Source: Madurella fahalii (lineage: Eukaryota > Ascomycota > Sordariomycetes > Sordariales). From it: a DNA stretch of 64,000 bases. Positions 12,674 to 24,553 of this stretch are shown here, one piece after another. A program made the translations under genes and the position numbers. How positions within the stretch are numbered: the first letter of the stretch is position 1; every line of letters starts with the position of its first letter. The stretch is taken from contig CM056879.1 of NCBI GenBank assembly GCA_029876055.1, positions 558,001 to 622,000 of the forward strand. Direction: 5' to 3'. The notes below the pieces were generated by a model. It did not search any database, was not told the DNA's origin, and saw only the letters and a program-made list of their open reading frames with translations.

Positions 12674-14509
12674 ATGAGCTCCAACGAGAAGCAGTTCCCG
12701 GGTAACTCCGGCGCCCAGCAGGGCCAGCAACCATACTTTCCCCCTCCCCCGCCCGGCCCTCCACCCGCGCAAGCTTCGCAGACGCAGGTCCCGAAGCATT
12801 CCAACGAGAACCCGATTCCCGATTACAACATCCCGACATACAACCCCGCGCAACCCCAATTTGCGCCGCCGTCTACGGCTGCCGACGACGACATCTACAA
12901 CGCATCACCCACTGATGGACATCCGCCCAAGTTCCCGGACCCTCACCATCATCATCACGATGAGGATGCTTCCAAGAAGAAGTCGCATAGGCTTTCCGGC
13001 CTCGGCCATGCGTTCACCAATAAAGTCGCTGGCCCCGTCAACGCTCTGGCGCAAAAGTTCGGGTCTGAAGGATTCATGCCCGAGTCCCTAGACAAAGAGT
13101 GCGAAAAGGCCGCTAGGATCTTGAGAGGCTTTTGCAGTAAGTCGGAGTTCTATCCAAACATCTCATCTTCCACTAACCCTTGCTCCACAGAAGACGGCAT
13201 CTACAGCGACGCAGTTCCCCCAACCGCCCCAGCTCCAACGACAGCCCCTGCGACAGCCACCGGACCATCCCTTACCAGCACGAAGCCCGTCGTTGCTGAG
13301 AAGCCTACTATCGACGCCAGCAAAGCCAAGAAATCCCGCGTTCTCCTGACCATCCCATCCAAGGTCATCGCTCGCGCCCAAGGTCTCGCAATTTTTACCG
13401 CCGTGCGCGTAGGCTTTCAAGCAACCGGTTCCAGTGGCAGTGGCATCCTGATTGCCCGCCTCCCCGACGGCAGCTGGTCACCACCCAGTGGTATCCAGAT
13501 AACCAGCATCGGCGCCGGTTTCGTCGCGGGGCTCGACATCTACGACTGCGTCGTCGTAATCAACACCCGTGAGGCCCTCGAGCTATTCACAAGCACAAGA
13601 CTGAGCCTTGGCTCCGACCTGGCCGTGACGGCGGGGCCGTTTGGTGCGGGTGGTGCGTTAGATTGGGGTGTCCCGCCTAGTCCGGGTGGCGGCCAGAGAG
13701 GGAGGGACAAATCCAAGGAGAAGGTTACCGCTGAGAAGCAGCAGCAGCAGCAGCAGGCTGGCCTGTCTACGCAGCCGCTGTCGGCCGACAACAGGCGGTT
13801 CCAGACGCATAACGTCCCCGAGCAGGAACAGCTGGAGCCCGATCAGCGCCCCGATCTAAAGGAGCGGCGTCCCAGTCCTTTCCGCGAGGCAATCAAGAAA
13901 CCCGTCTATAGTTACGTCAAGTCGCGGGGCTTCTACGCTGGTATTCAGATAGACGGCACGGTCGTTGCCGAGCGGGAGGGGGCAAACGCCAAGTTCTATG
14001 GCCAAGCTGTGTCCGTGGCTAAGATCCTCAGGGGAGAGGTTCCTGCTCGAGGACCGCATGGGATGTGGCCTGTCGGGGCCAAGAGCTTGTATGATGTGCT
14101 GAAGGGGGCCGAGGGGGGCTGGCGGGGCCAGCAGCAAGGCCAAGCAAGGCCTGTTAGCCCTTCTCCTGTGACGCCCACCTTTGATCCTAATGTTGGTGCT
14201 CCGCCATCGACCTGGGTTCCTGGCGTCACGGCCGGTGTTCAAGGGCTCAACATTGGGAGCGACAGCGCTGCTGGGCCGTCAAAAGTGCATAGAGGCCCAC
14301 CTCCGCCGGCCGGTGCGGTTCCGCCAACCGCAGGAGCGTCTGCAAAGGCGGCCGAGGCTGCTGCCGAAGCGGCCAGAGCAGAGGCATATGCTCCGCCTCC
14401 TCCAGGATACACGGAGCAACATGACCCGGAGGACCTGCCGCCCGCTTATGTTGATGATGACAACTACCGACCTCCTGCGCCTGGAGATAGCAAGACGGGC
14501 TTACACTAG
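12674..14509 (+). CDS. SYLF-domain (Ysc84/Lsb3-like) protein
   Basis: SYLF proteins bind membrane phosphoinositides and actin patches and take part in endocytosis. Exons 12674-13136 and 13191-14509 give 593 residues. The 54-base intron (GTAAGT, branch CTAAC, ACAG) has no stop and is a multiple of three, so an uncorrected frame would carry 18 spurious residues; removing it restores RGFCKDGIYSD. A proline/glutamine-rich N-terminus (about 1-115, with a five-His run) precedes the domain. The SYLF core includes IPSKVIARAQGLAIFTAVR, GSGILIARLPDGSWSPPSGI, GAGFVAGLDIYDCV and, after a long insert with a six-Gln run, SRGFYAGIQIDGTVVAER. The tail (about 450-593) is rich in Pro, Ala and Gly and ends in PPPPGYTEQ-type sequence that could bind SH3 or WW domains. 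The start was chosen because upstream in-frame sequence lacks an ATG. Confidence 0.9.
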   Translation: MSSNEKQFPGNSGAQQGQQPYFPPPPPGPPPAQASQTQVPKHSNENPIPDYNIPTYNPAQPQFAPPSTAADDDIYNASPTDGHPPKFPDPHHHHHDEDASKKKSHRLSGLGHAFTNKVAGPVNALAQKFGSEGFMPESLDKECEKAARILRGFCSKSEFYPNISSSTNPCSTEDGIYSDAVPPTAPAPTTAPATATGPSLTSTKPVVAEKPTIDASKAKKSRVLLTIPSKVIARAQGLAIFTAVRVGFQATGSSGSGILIARLPDGSWSPPSGIQITSIGAGFVAGLDIYDCVVVINTREALELFTSTRLSLGSDLAVTAGPFGAGGALDWGVPPSPGGGQRGRDKSKEKVTAEKQQQQQQAGLSTQPLSADNRRFQTHNVPEQEQLEPDQRPDLKERRPSPFREAIKKPVYSYVKSRGFYAGIQIDGTVVAEREGANAKFYGQAVSVAKILRGEVPARGPHGMWPVGAKSLYDVLKGAEGGWRGQQQGQARPVSPSPVTPTFDPNVGAPPSTWVPGVTAGVQGLNIGSDSAAGPSKVHRGPPPPAGAVPPTAGASAKAAEAAAEAARAEAYAPPPPGYTEQHDPEDLPPAYVDDDNYRPPAPGDSKTGLH

Positions 14510-15054
14510 GGGATGGATTAGAATTTGAGGCGTAGACAGGCGTTTTCCGGCGTTGAATTTCGGAGAGCGGCGATGAGTTAATGTGTACATGAATTTCGTG
14601 TCTAATCTGCCTAAGACGTTTGGCAAGCGTGGAGATTAGGGTCAGCTTTGGTTCTGTGCGGGGATGCCGTTATAGCGTAGCAGTTAGTATCTAACGAATA
14701 CCTCCATTCACTCCGACTATCATGCGGATTTGCAGTATGTGACGTTCGTTTTTGAGCGGTTCCTGTTAACGCAGCCAAACTGAACAACGACCTCGTTCTT
14801 CTTCTGCAGCTAATGGTATCCTAGTAGTAGAGGACCTTTAAAGCTAGCGTTGATCTACAACGCTAAAATATCAAGAGGACTTCGATACAGGCATGCAGAG
14901 CCTCCGTGGGCTTTTAAGTACCCATGTCACTGACAACAAGATCTGAAGAGAAAACGTGGTTTTTCACGCTAGGGGAAATCTATGAAGTTGCCGTGGCATC
15001 ACCGGAGTGTCCACATTCGATCTTAGCACATTAGCTGTCTCCGTTACGCAGCCC
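14510..15054. other. Convergent 3' intergenic region
   Basis: Lies between the stops of two converging genes (SYLF plus, HAD minus) and should hold both 3' UTRs. No other feature seen. Confidence 0.6.
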
Positions 15055-16003
15055 TCACACCTTGAGCTCAGCTGGGACTACTATCCCATATTTTTCGTAG
15101 TCAAACTCCTCCAGACTACCAAGCTGCTCCGCCCATCCGTCGTCGATCTCACCCAGTTGGTGGTCATCACCGATGGGAACTAAACCGGTCCGCCCCGCTA
15201 GCACCTCCTTTTTACGATCAGCCATGTGCTCGGCCAGTCCCGGATGCGGCACCCAGACCACGCGCATGCCCGCCCGCCGCCCGGCCTCAACGCCAGGCAC
15301 GCTGTCTTCGAACACCAAACATTCAGCCGGCGCGATCTTTGTCTGGCCCTCGGGTAGCGAGTCGTTGATAGCCTGTAGCGCGATTAGGAACATGTCGGGC
15401 GCCGGCTTGCCGCGGCCACGGCCGAGGGCCAGCATGCGCGGGTCGTCGGCTAGCACGCGCCGGTGGTTGGGGATCAGGTCCAGGAACGCGCGCGTGGCGG
15501 GGCGCGTCGTCTTGCGCGCGTAGTTGTGGCTCTCGCTGCTCGAGGCCATCGCCACCTCGACCGCGGCCAGACGGGCCAGTGTCTCGAGCAGGCGGACAGC
15601 GCCCGGGAGGGGCTCGCAGAGCGGAAAGAGATTCTCCTGCTCGGTTTCCTGCTCGCGGCGGAACTGCTCGCGCGGGATAGGCAGCTTGGCCCAGTTGTGG
15701 AACACGTCGCCGTTGCTCGATCCGGGCACCCCCATCAGTTGCGCTTTCACGGACCAAGGCAGGGGCGGCCTCCCGTGCCGCTGCAGCACGTTGTCAGCGC
15801 ACTGCTTGTAGATGTCTTCGGTGTTGATGAGCAGGCCGTCGAGATCGAAGATGCACGCCCTGACGGCGGGGAAGCTGATTGGATGGCATTAGGACATTGT
15901 GCGGAGGAAGCGCTGCGGGACTGAATTGTTGTTTTTTTTTCTTTTATGCGCCATATATACGTAATACTTATGGGTAGTATTCATACCTTTGCGTTGGTGC
16001 CAT
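15055..16003 (-). CDS. HAD-superfamily phosphatase, pseudouridine-5'-phosphatase/glycerol-phosphatase type
   Basis: Hydrolyses a small phosphorylated metabolite by an Asp-phosphate intermediate; the substrate cannot be told from sequence. Exon 1 is only 17 bases (16003-15987, ATG plus five codons), and exon 2 is 15874-15055. Together they give 278 residues, a normal family length. The split codon joins MAPTQS to FPAVRACIFDLDGLL. HAD motif I is FDLDG (nucleophile Asp16, acid/base Asp18), motif II lies in MASSSESHNY, motif III is the Lys of GRGKPAPDMF, and motif IV is VFEDSVPGVEAGRRAGM. The segment between motifs I and II (INTEDIYKQCADNVLQRHG) is the helical cap typical of the HDHD1/GPP group. 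It lies 300 bases beyond the stop of the NLR gene on the same strand and converges with the SYLF gene. Confidence 0.9.
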
Positions 16004-16302
16004 CGCTCTGTATGTCGTGGGTTATGCTTATTGTCAATAGTGGCTCCTCGAGGTTGGAAGTAATTATGCCCAAGATTCCACAGGTCAGGAGCGCCGCCTG
16101 ATTCGACAAGGGAAGAGTATCACATGACCTCCTAGATGTTCATATGCCCCGGGGAGAGGCGCCTCTAAAACGGCGGTCAAAGATCCATTAATTAGGGTAG
16201 GTACTTTTGTAAACCCGCTCAAATAGGACATCATGAGATAAAGTTTCAAGTCCTTGGGGCATTCCCTGTAACAATTATCATCCTCTGCCGGCACGCTCAC
16301 TT

Positions 16303-19300
16303 TTATATCCTGATTCCATTCTTCACAACAGCCACATCGCCGTAGCGAGGGCAGAAGAAGGTTCCATGAGAATTTATCATGGCCATATGCGACGTGCTTG
16401 TGTTTAGCCAATCCTTGGGGATAAAGAAATGCCGGGTCACTACTCCCGTTCTGTCTTGCATGTTCCAGGTGCAGAACCAGCAGTCATGGTCGAGAAACGC
16501 GATGCTCACCTTGTACACTCCGAGAAGGTGCTTGACGTGCCTGGCTATATTCGGGGCGCAACTGCTCGCCGTGGACTGGGAAACGCTTCCTTGCAAGAGG
16601 TTCAAGGCGTCTAGAAACTCGATGTGGAGACCATTGTGGGAGAGACAGGACATGGCCGAGCTGCCGTCGTTAGGGAGGGTTGCGTAGAGAATTGAGTGCT
16701 TGTCAGCACTGACTGAGGCCCAAGGTACGCATCTGCTTTGATCATGGCTGTGTATACGCAGCCGCGACTCGGCTAATGCTTCCAAGTCCGCGCCGGGTGC
16801 GGTCTGGTTCGACGATGCCTCTTCTATAACTGCAGTCTGCAGAACGTCTAGCGTCGGCCATCTGTGGCATCGCACCTCATTTGGGCCGATCCAAACCAAC
16901 ACTTCGTTCTGAGATGGGTGTTGAATCCATCGACCGCTCTGACGGTCCGCCCATTCGCGCATCTGGACCCGCTTCTTGGCCTTGAGATCCCAGACGTGGT
17001 CGGCCGACAGGGTCGAGACGAGGACAAACTGCTCGCCAGCGCTGAATAGAAACTGGCTAATAGCTTTGTCCAGCCGGTAATCGAAGACGGGGAATACCGC
17101 CCACGTTCCATCTCCTTTTTCCTGGACACGCTTGGCGATCACAAGGGCCCCGTCGTCGCATGACACGATGTACCTGCCCGAACCAGACCAGGACAAAGCG
17201 ACCACCGCACATGAGGCTGGATGGGTGTACACCTTTCGTAGTCGTTTACCGCTTGCCGTGTCATGGATTGACACGCGGCCGTCCTCTTTGCCGCAGCAGT
17301 AGTACCGGTCTTTCGCATCCACTGCGAGCGCTGTCACCAGTTGACAGCCGGCGTCAAAGTGCGATATCGTCGGCTCCGTCAGGATTGTCGTTCCCCCGGT
17401 GCTTGACCGGTCTTCCATGTCTTGTTCGTCAGCACGTATGAGCGCCTCTGGCTCCCACACGTTGCAAACAGGGCCGCGCAGGGTGTAAAATCGCTGACTG
17501 CCAGGGCTCATGGCCAAGCCGGCACCAAGCCCGGTACCAGTAACGAGCCTGTAGACGAGATTCAAACGTGGGAAGTTCCAGATGCTGATGACGCCCATGT
17601 AGTCGCTTGAGAGGAGGCAGTTGCCGTCCTCGCTTATGATGATTTCTCGAGCATTGAGATGTGCCCATTCCTTCTGCCGATCCTCATAGATACGCCACTC
17701 TATCACCACGTTGCTCTGACAAAGGACGAAAAGGACCTCGCCGTCAGGGTGCCAGCGGAGAAGCTCCGGCCCACAAATGGAATCCGACGGCGGGGTGGCA
17801 GCCGACGACAAAGTGACACGGCATTTGCGGGGTCCGTGGACAGCGCCCGGTAGAAGATCCCATATTAGCGGCGGGCGACCGCGCCAGGCTGCGGCAATCT
17901 TGGTCAGGTCGGGGCTCAAGGCCATGCGCCACGGACATCCCTCATAGGAGAAGTCCGGGTCGGCGGGAATTGGGATGAAGTGCTCGATTTGCGCGCCAGA
18001 CCGGAGGTCGATGCGACTGACCTTGTTGCTGCTGAGAGCCATAACGAGCTCGTAATCTGCGGCACCGAAACGCAGGTCGAGGACCACGCCATCGGCCGAC
18101 CTCACCGAAGTGTAGAGCCGTCGTCCTGTCACCAGCTCCCATACGCTATAAGCATCGAATGACACGGTGGCAACCGCCGTTCCTGCCTTGTTCAGAGCCA
18201 TAAGCGGAACATAGCCTCCAGCGCGGATAACCTTTAGTTGTTCGCACGTCTCGGCATTCCACACCACGGTGGTCCCGCCACTGCTCACCAGTGTGACAAA
18301 GTAAGTCTCGGTGGTCAAGACTTGGGAGACGTAGTCGTCTTTGCCGACGCTGACGCTGGCGAGGCAGTCATCCCACATATCCCTCTTCAGTCCGGTAACC
18401 GTCAGCGATTCCTGGTCAGTGGGTGGCCCAAAAGTCTTTCCAATCATGGAGCCTTTGGGGCAGAATGATGGGAGCTGACGGTACACGGAGGGCGGGTCGT
18501 GAATCAAGCTGGATCCGAACTTGCCAACGACACGGATAATATCAGTTGCCCAGTTCTGGATCCACTCGACGTCATGCTCCGGCGGCGTCTTGAGTGAAAG
18601 AGGACGGCCTGACTCTCCCAACGAGCGTGGCCGCAAATGTCTTTTTACGTAAGCCTTCAAGTACTGAGCTGATCGGATCAAGTATCTCAGGTTCCCGGAC
18701 AGAGAAATGGCCTCAATCCAGGAGAGGAAATACTTGGTTAGAAATGCCTTGAGTGAGTCTAACAGCTCGGGGGCATCGACCGGCGACTTGGAGACGTGAT
18801 ATGCCCAGTAACATGCTGCATAGCCCAGCAGAGGATGTCCGTCCTCGGCAACGAGCAGCCGATTGGGGGTGCCTTTGGGCGGCCCTGGCTGGGCCTGAAA
18901 CCTCGTGGCGACGTGAACGGAATTGAAGTGCCGACGCCAGTGTTCGCTAGACAAATACCTCAGACAAACCATTGCCAGGTGTTGATGTCCTTCCTGCGGG
19001 TCGATGAACGGCGTTATCCCGCTGCTGGGGTCACCTTTTAAAAGGAAATCCCGCGCCGTTTGATGGACCAGCGAGACTTGCTTTAGAGAGTTGGAGAGGG
19101 TAACTTTGATAAAGTTGCCACATATTTGCGTGACGGTGTCTTCGAGATTGATGAAGCTGCTGAACTCAGGCTCGAGTGCTACCTGGAGCTCATCCAGGCG
19201 CAGAGGTCGCCAGCCACAAGTGGCCCAGGTGAGAATCCTCCGCGCCATGTTTCTACTGCGCGGCATCCGGCCTTCTATCTTGCTGAGCATGCGCTGGTAC

Positions 19301-21214
19301 ATGGGTATCATGCCGTTAGGGAATTCGGTAAGCGCCGCCCGGATGTCGTCTTCGGTGTGCCAATTCTCCTCCAGCGCATCCAGCGCCAGCTTGGCCCATA
19401 GAAATGAGCCGGAGGCAAGTTTCATTGTTTGACTCACGATGTCTCTCAGGAGCCCCGCGTCGTCGGGAAGCGCCTGTCGAAGTACATTTGTTGCATACCT
19501 GCGGATGTCCTCGGCGGTGTCCTCTTCTCGGAGAAAGTATGACCCGATCTGGGCGCTATCAAACCGTGAAATAGCTTTTAGCGGCCTGCTGCTAAAGAAG
19601 ACCTTGACGGGCGTTCGGGATCGGATTTGCGACAAATGCTCCAGAAGAGTATCGGGCGTGTCGGACTCGTCGACTCCGTCGAGCACCCATACTAGGGGCT
19701 GAGGGAACTGGAGCTGGAAAACGATGCGCTCGAATATTTTTTCCCATATGCTATGGAAATTTTGGTTCTGGTTGTTGAAGGAAAGTCCTGTCTCTTGATG
19801 TAGTGATAATAGTGCCTGTCTGAACGGCCCGCTGCTCAGGGCCAGCTGCGTGGCGATTGAGCGCAGCCCGTAGGCAACTGCCCGTTTGGCTCGATGCGCC
19901 TCAGAGAAGAAGTGATACTGGACGACCTGGTTGCGCTCTTGGAGCTTATCAATAACCATAGTTGAGAGCACAGTCTTTCCGCTCCCGGGAAGCCCAAAAA
20001 GCCAGTAAAAGCGCGGGTCGGCTGGGGAAGTCGTTGCTTGAAGCCATGCTGCAAAACCTTTTTCGCTGGCCAGCCAGGTGCCGGAATGGTGGCGAACGTA
20101 AAGTTTGTGGGCGTAGAGATCGTCTTCGGCGATGTCTGGAATGCCGAGAATGCCTTGTATCTCTTTGATGCTTTCGGTGCTGGATATTCTGGCGCCTTGG
20201 GGGCGAGCTGCTATACAGTGAGATAGAGGTGGACAGACAACCCGCGAGCGAGGCTCAAACGTACGTTTTGGCAATAGCCGTCGCAAAGTATCCTTCAACT
20301 TCACAAAGTTGGGGTCGAACTGGTTTTCATATTTGCTGATAGTGTTGTGGTCTGCGTTCATGGACGCGGACATCTCGTTTCCATAACCTAGGACTGCCGA
20401 GTCTTTTTCCACAATCTGTAGAGGTATGCCTATGAATTAGCAATGGCGGCGCGTGCGGTGGGAGTTGCGGCCCCATACGCACGATCAGTTTCGCAAACGT
20501 CAGCCTCGTCGGCAACGTCTCGTAGAAGGATACAAGCGCCAAACCCTCGCACTGGTGGCCGAATACCTCGTTGATGTCTTGAATAGCTGGTGACTGCCGC
20601 TCTAGCGCAGCAACGTACGTCTTAGGCGGAGCTACAATAGGCGTTGCCGCAAGGATGTTGTTCAGGGTCTTTGCGTACTGTGATCCTCGGTGGGGGGTGG
20701 CAAGAAAGATGATGCCGACCGTGCCGGACATTAGATCGGCAAACCGCTTGTCCTGCTTGCCTAAGGTGTAGGCTTTCTTGACCACAAGACCGCCCATTGA
20801 GTGGGCAACGAACAGGATAGGGTGGCCTTTGCCGAGACCATCGGGATAGTTGAGCATCTGCAAGAGCAAATCCTTTGCGAAGTCGATAACATCCAGGCCC
20901 TGCGCGTCACCTTTGAAATTAGAATTATAGCCGAACGTGAGGACTCTGCAGCGTCCAAGGTGCTCGTCATGAGATAACCACGTGGGCCAGAAATTGTCGG
21001 GGTTCCTTTGCCATGACCACGTCCTGAATGCGGACCCACCGAGCCCATGGACAAAGATTATATCGGCAGTGGGATCCTTGGGGTCCGTGACGGCGTGTAA
21101 ACCGAGGGGATCTATATCGGTCTGTCGGCGAGAAGAGGTAATGGATAGGGTAGTCCGAGATGTAGTTGTGAAGTGGAGGTCTGGCCTGGTAGCCAAAGAC
21201 TTTGAGAGATCCAT
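16303..21214 (-). CDS. NOD-like receptor: SesB-type alpha/beta hydrolase, NACHT, WD repeats
   Basis: Fungal NLRs of this plan act in non-self recognition and programmed cell death. Exons 21214-20483 and 20415-16303 join in phase (AKLI|IVEKDSAVLGY) and give up to 1614 residues. A further 54-base in-frame intron is likely at 20264-20211 (GTACGT...TATAG), trimming 18. The N-terminal hydrolase has oxyanion VHGLGG (about 55-60), nucleophile AHSMGG (Ser139), LATPHRGS and a closing NADHNTI His (about 267). NACHT follows: Walker A GLPGSGKT (about 385-392), Walker B VWVLDGVDE (about 486-494), then a winged-helix region. From about 900 to the end are diverged WD-type blades (VWNAETCEQL, IWDLLPG, SIWNFPRLN, SIHDTASGK). 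The repeats differ strongly from one another, unlike the near-identical WD repeats of het-e/het-d types. The start is the first in-frame ATG; an upstream exon is possible. It is divergent from the kinase-like gene at 21893. Confidence 0.88.
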
Positions 21215-21892
21215 CCCGGCAACCAACCGTGGATATACGGTGTGTTCGTTAACGCCGAGATCGTAATATTGGGTCCTGGCCAATAGAGGAATACGGTGGC
21301 CTGCGAGACGTTGAACTGAGATGGCGGTTGGGTGTTGGCTCGTGAACCGACAACTGGCTAGATCGGCTTGGTTGGCGCGCCAAACCACGTCGCCAGAGCC
21401 AATGCTACCATGACTAGGCGCAATCGGACAAACAAAGACTGTAACTCCTCGCGTTGGAACACTGTAGTAAGTTCGCGGAGTGATGAGCTCGATCGTTCTC
21501 TGTGCGGTCCTGGCACAGCCTCGCGTTTCGTGCTTGGGGCTGTCGACGGGAATGCGCGATAGAGGCCACTCCTCGGATTATCCAGCGGTGTGAAGCACGT
21601 GGGTGGCAGGCTTGGCCGACTGGCACCCTTACCACAGCACGTAAGCCAGCGTAGCCTGGTCGCTTGATTCGGAACGTTGCAGGCGCCACACCATTCATGG
21701 GCGCCTAAGTGCATTTTCTGTATGCTGTGCCACCCAACAGCAGCCGGCGGGGTCGCCGACGCGAGGAAGCAGGGCAGATGGGGTGTCCTGGGTCCTTGAT
21801 GCCCCTGCCGCCTCTGGTTAATGATAAGGTTGTTCCAGGCTGCCACATCTTCTGAGTCAAGTCCCTCTGATCCGAGCTGGATAACCAAAAAA

Positions 21893-23797
21893 ATGTCGAC
21901 GACAACTGTAACAACCGAGTCCGAGCCGATCATCAGGATTGGGGGAACACAGGCGGCGATTGAGCGGAGGCCGACGGAACCCCTCCCTCTTCCCGTCGCT
22001 CAAGGCAGCTTCGAGGTCGACGACAACGTAACCAAAGGTAGGGCCATTCCGTTCAAGGTGTCTCCTCCATACTCGGAAAAGTTGACACCAATAGCGTTTC
22101 CCGTACCTGGTTCGATTCTTCTCGATGCTCAGCGCTTTGGGGAGTCTCTGTGGGGACTGACAGCCAAGCTGACTACCCGAATGCCTAATGGCAATATTGA
22201 GAATTATTTCCTCAAGGTAAAGCATTCTCCCTCCTTCGGGGCCCCTTCCCTTCGCTTCTTCCTTTTTTCATTTTATTTTCTTCTTTCGTAGTTGACTGTC
22301 TCAATAAATGCCGGCTGACACGGTTGTAACCCCAGGTCGTGCCAGGCCTCGATGAGATTGGAAAGCAAATGTGCGAGGGTGAGTTTGAGTCTCTCAAGGC
22401 AATTGATGCCGTGTCGCCGGGGTTCGTCCCCAAGCCATATGCCTGGGGCGAGTTTGAGAAGCACGCCGGCACATATTTCCTCCTTGTCGAGTTCCGGGAA
22501 ATCGGACAGCAGGTTAGTCAGGGCCACCCGCATCCCTCCAAAAGTCCCGCCCCAGCCTTCACAGTGGAATTGCTAACCATGGCTATTCGGAACAGCCCGC
22601 GGAGCCGTCAAAGCTGGCAAAGAGGCTCGCCGACCTTCACAGGAATTCAGTCTCGCCAACAGGCAAATTTGGGTTCCACATTGCTACCTGTCACGCCAAG
22701 ATCATCCAAGCTGTCAACCAGTGGGATGACTCGTGGTGTGCGGTCTTTTCTCGTCACTTAGGCCGCATTATTGAGCTCGCATCGCCCATTCTCCAATGGC
22801 CTGAATTTGATGTCGTGTCCAGGTTGACCATTGACAAAGTTGTCCCTCGACTCTTGCTGCCCCTGCAGTCAGATGGACGAGTGCTGAAACCAAGCCTCGT
22901 CCATGGGGACTGTTGGGATGGGAATACGGCCATGGATATGAGAACTGGAGAGGCTTTCATCTTTGATGTCTGCTCCTTTTACGGCCACAATGAGTATGAT
23001 ACGGGGAACTGGCGGGCGCCGAGGCACAGATTAAGTGAACCCGCTTACATCAAAAACTACAAACTACACTTTCCAGTATCGGAGCCGGGTATGTGGCTAC
23101 AAACTCATTCATTGCATGGGATTCGGTGTCGCATCTCCTGCGATAGCTGGTGCTGACCGCTGCATGTTTTCAGTGGAAGACTGGGGTGCTCGCAACCTGC
23201 TTTACTCCTTGCCTTACAACATCGGAAACACCATACATGTCCCGGGTTCGACCCAGAGACAAGTGTATGTGAAGCAGGATCCCCGTGCTCTGTGCCTGAG
23301 CTCCTCCTCCTTTTCTTTTAATATTACTTCTACTTCTACTTCTTCTTTTCTTCTTCTTCTTCTTCTTCTTATTATTATTATTATTATTATTATTATTCTT
23401 GTTATTATTATTATTATTATTCTTTTTCTTCTTCTTTTCCTCTCCTCTCTCTCTTTGCCAGAGAGCTGGTGCTAACAGTGTGCTATTTAGCGTATACGAA
23501 GATATGACCACCTTGTGCAAAATGTTTTGTCCCGAAGACTTGAACCGCGAGATGGAAGCCCTAAAGAGACGAAAAGTTGCGGGAGAGAAGGCAGGCGCCG
23601 TAATAATACCGGGAGAACAAGAAGTTGACATGGATGCTGTAACCGGAGATACCGTGGCAGAAGATGCAGGGAACGGAGAAGAAATAGCAGAGCACGAAGA
23701 TGACGAGGAAGAAGAAGAGGAGGAGGAGGAGGAGGCGGAGGCCGAAGACGAGACCGAGGAGGGAATTGCAAAAACGAACTGGAAAGGTTACGAGTAG
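21893..23797 (+). CDS. Fructosamine/ketosamine-3-kinase-like protein with acidic tail
   Basis: The family phosphorylates sugar adducts on proteins (deglycation) and shares the aminoglycoside-kinase fold. Five exons: 21893-22216, 22336-22512, 22596-23088, 23174-23264 and 23491-23797. They close in phase to 463 residues. Family landmarks are SLWGLTAKL and NYFLK (N-lobe), GEFESLKAIDAV, PKPYAWGEF, LADLHRNSVSPTGKFGFH, catalytic LVHGDCWDGN (HGD at about 270-272), IFDVCSFYGHNEYD and VYEDMTTLCKMFCPEDL. The last join (GT|C) was chosen to restore QRQVVYEDM and uses a GTATGT donor and a TTTAG acceptor; the 226-base intron contains a TTC/ATT microsatellite. After the kinase fold the protein continues about 85 residues, ending with an Asp/Glu block that includes ten Glu in a row; that is unusual for the family. 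The active-site Asp residues look intact. It shares its promoter region with the NLR gene. Confidence 0.87.
23320..23455 (+). repeat. Intronic TTC/ATT microsatellite
   Basis: Blocks of TTC, TTATTA and TTCTTT units lie inside the last intron of the kinase-like gene, between donor 23265 and acceptor 23490. The tract is close to pure pyrimidine/T on the plus strand and probably varies in length between strains. Confidence 0.85.
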
Positions 23798-24509
23798 TAT
23801 GGGCATGTCTTCTGCCAAGCTGTAGGGTCCCAAGAAGCCAAGATGATTATGAATGCTGGAGTTTATTATCCAAGAGGGTTTAGTACTTGAGTATATGGGA
23901 AAGTCTATGGGATGATTCTGTCTCAATCTCCGGTCATTCATCATGTCAGCCAAACATTAAAGTATCTTGTCGCGCGTTGTAGGAGTTTTTAAGAAGTGTG
24001 GGAAGTGCATTTGCGTAGTTAGGGTTTGGGGATCAACAGTAGGGGAAAGACGGCGGGCTGAGCATTGTTGATGAAATCTAATATGCGTGGTAAACTGGGC
24101 AATAGATACTGACAAAGTTCTTTTCCAACACAATACCCTACATTAACGTGGCACTACTAAACTATAAGAATGTAATATATAAGAAGCAATATACCCTCTA
24201 GTCACACACTAGGAGTACTTAACTAGAAACGTTCGATGGCAACTGAAATTGTGTAGAAACGCACATCTATACACATATAACTATTAAAACAAGGAAGAGG
24301 GCAAAGACGGCCAGTGGCCAGACAGACAAGATGGACAGGACAGGCAAGGCCAGGCAACCACAACAGAAGGTTCCTGCAGCCCAGACAATGTCAAAAAAGA
24401 GGGAGATCGCTTTGCACGCAAAGAAGGCTCGTCAATTGAGCCTGCAACAAGTGTGGAAGGAAGTGTTGGATTAGATCCCTTGTTGAAGGGGCAATGGCTA
24501 GAACGGCCC

Positions 24510-24521
24510 TACTTATGGTGC

Positions 24522-24553
<32 letters not shown>

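Noticed and set aside
16085..16411. 108-codon minus-strand frame overlapping the NLR end
   Set aside because: Overlaps the NLR C-terminus in another frame and has no recognisable content.
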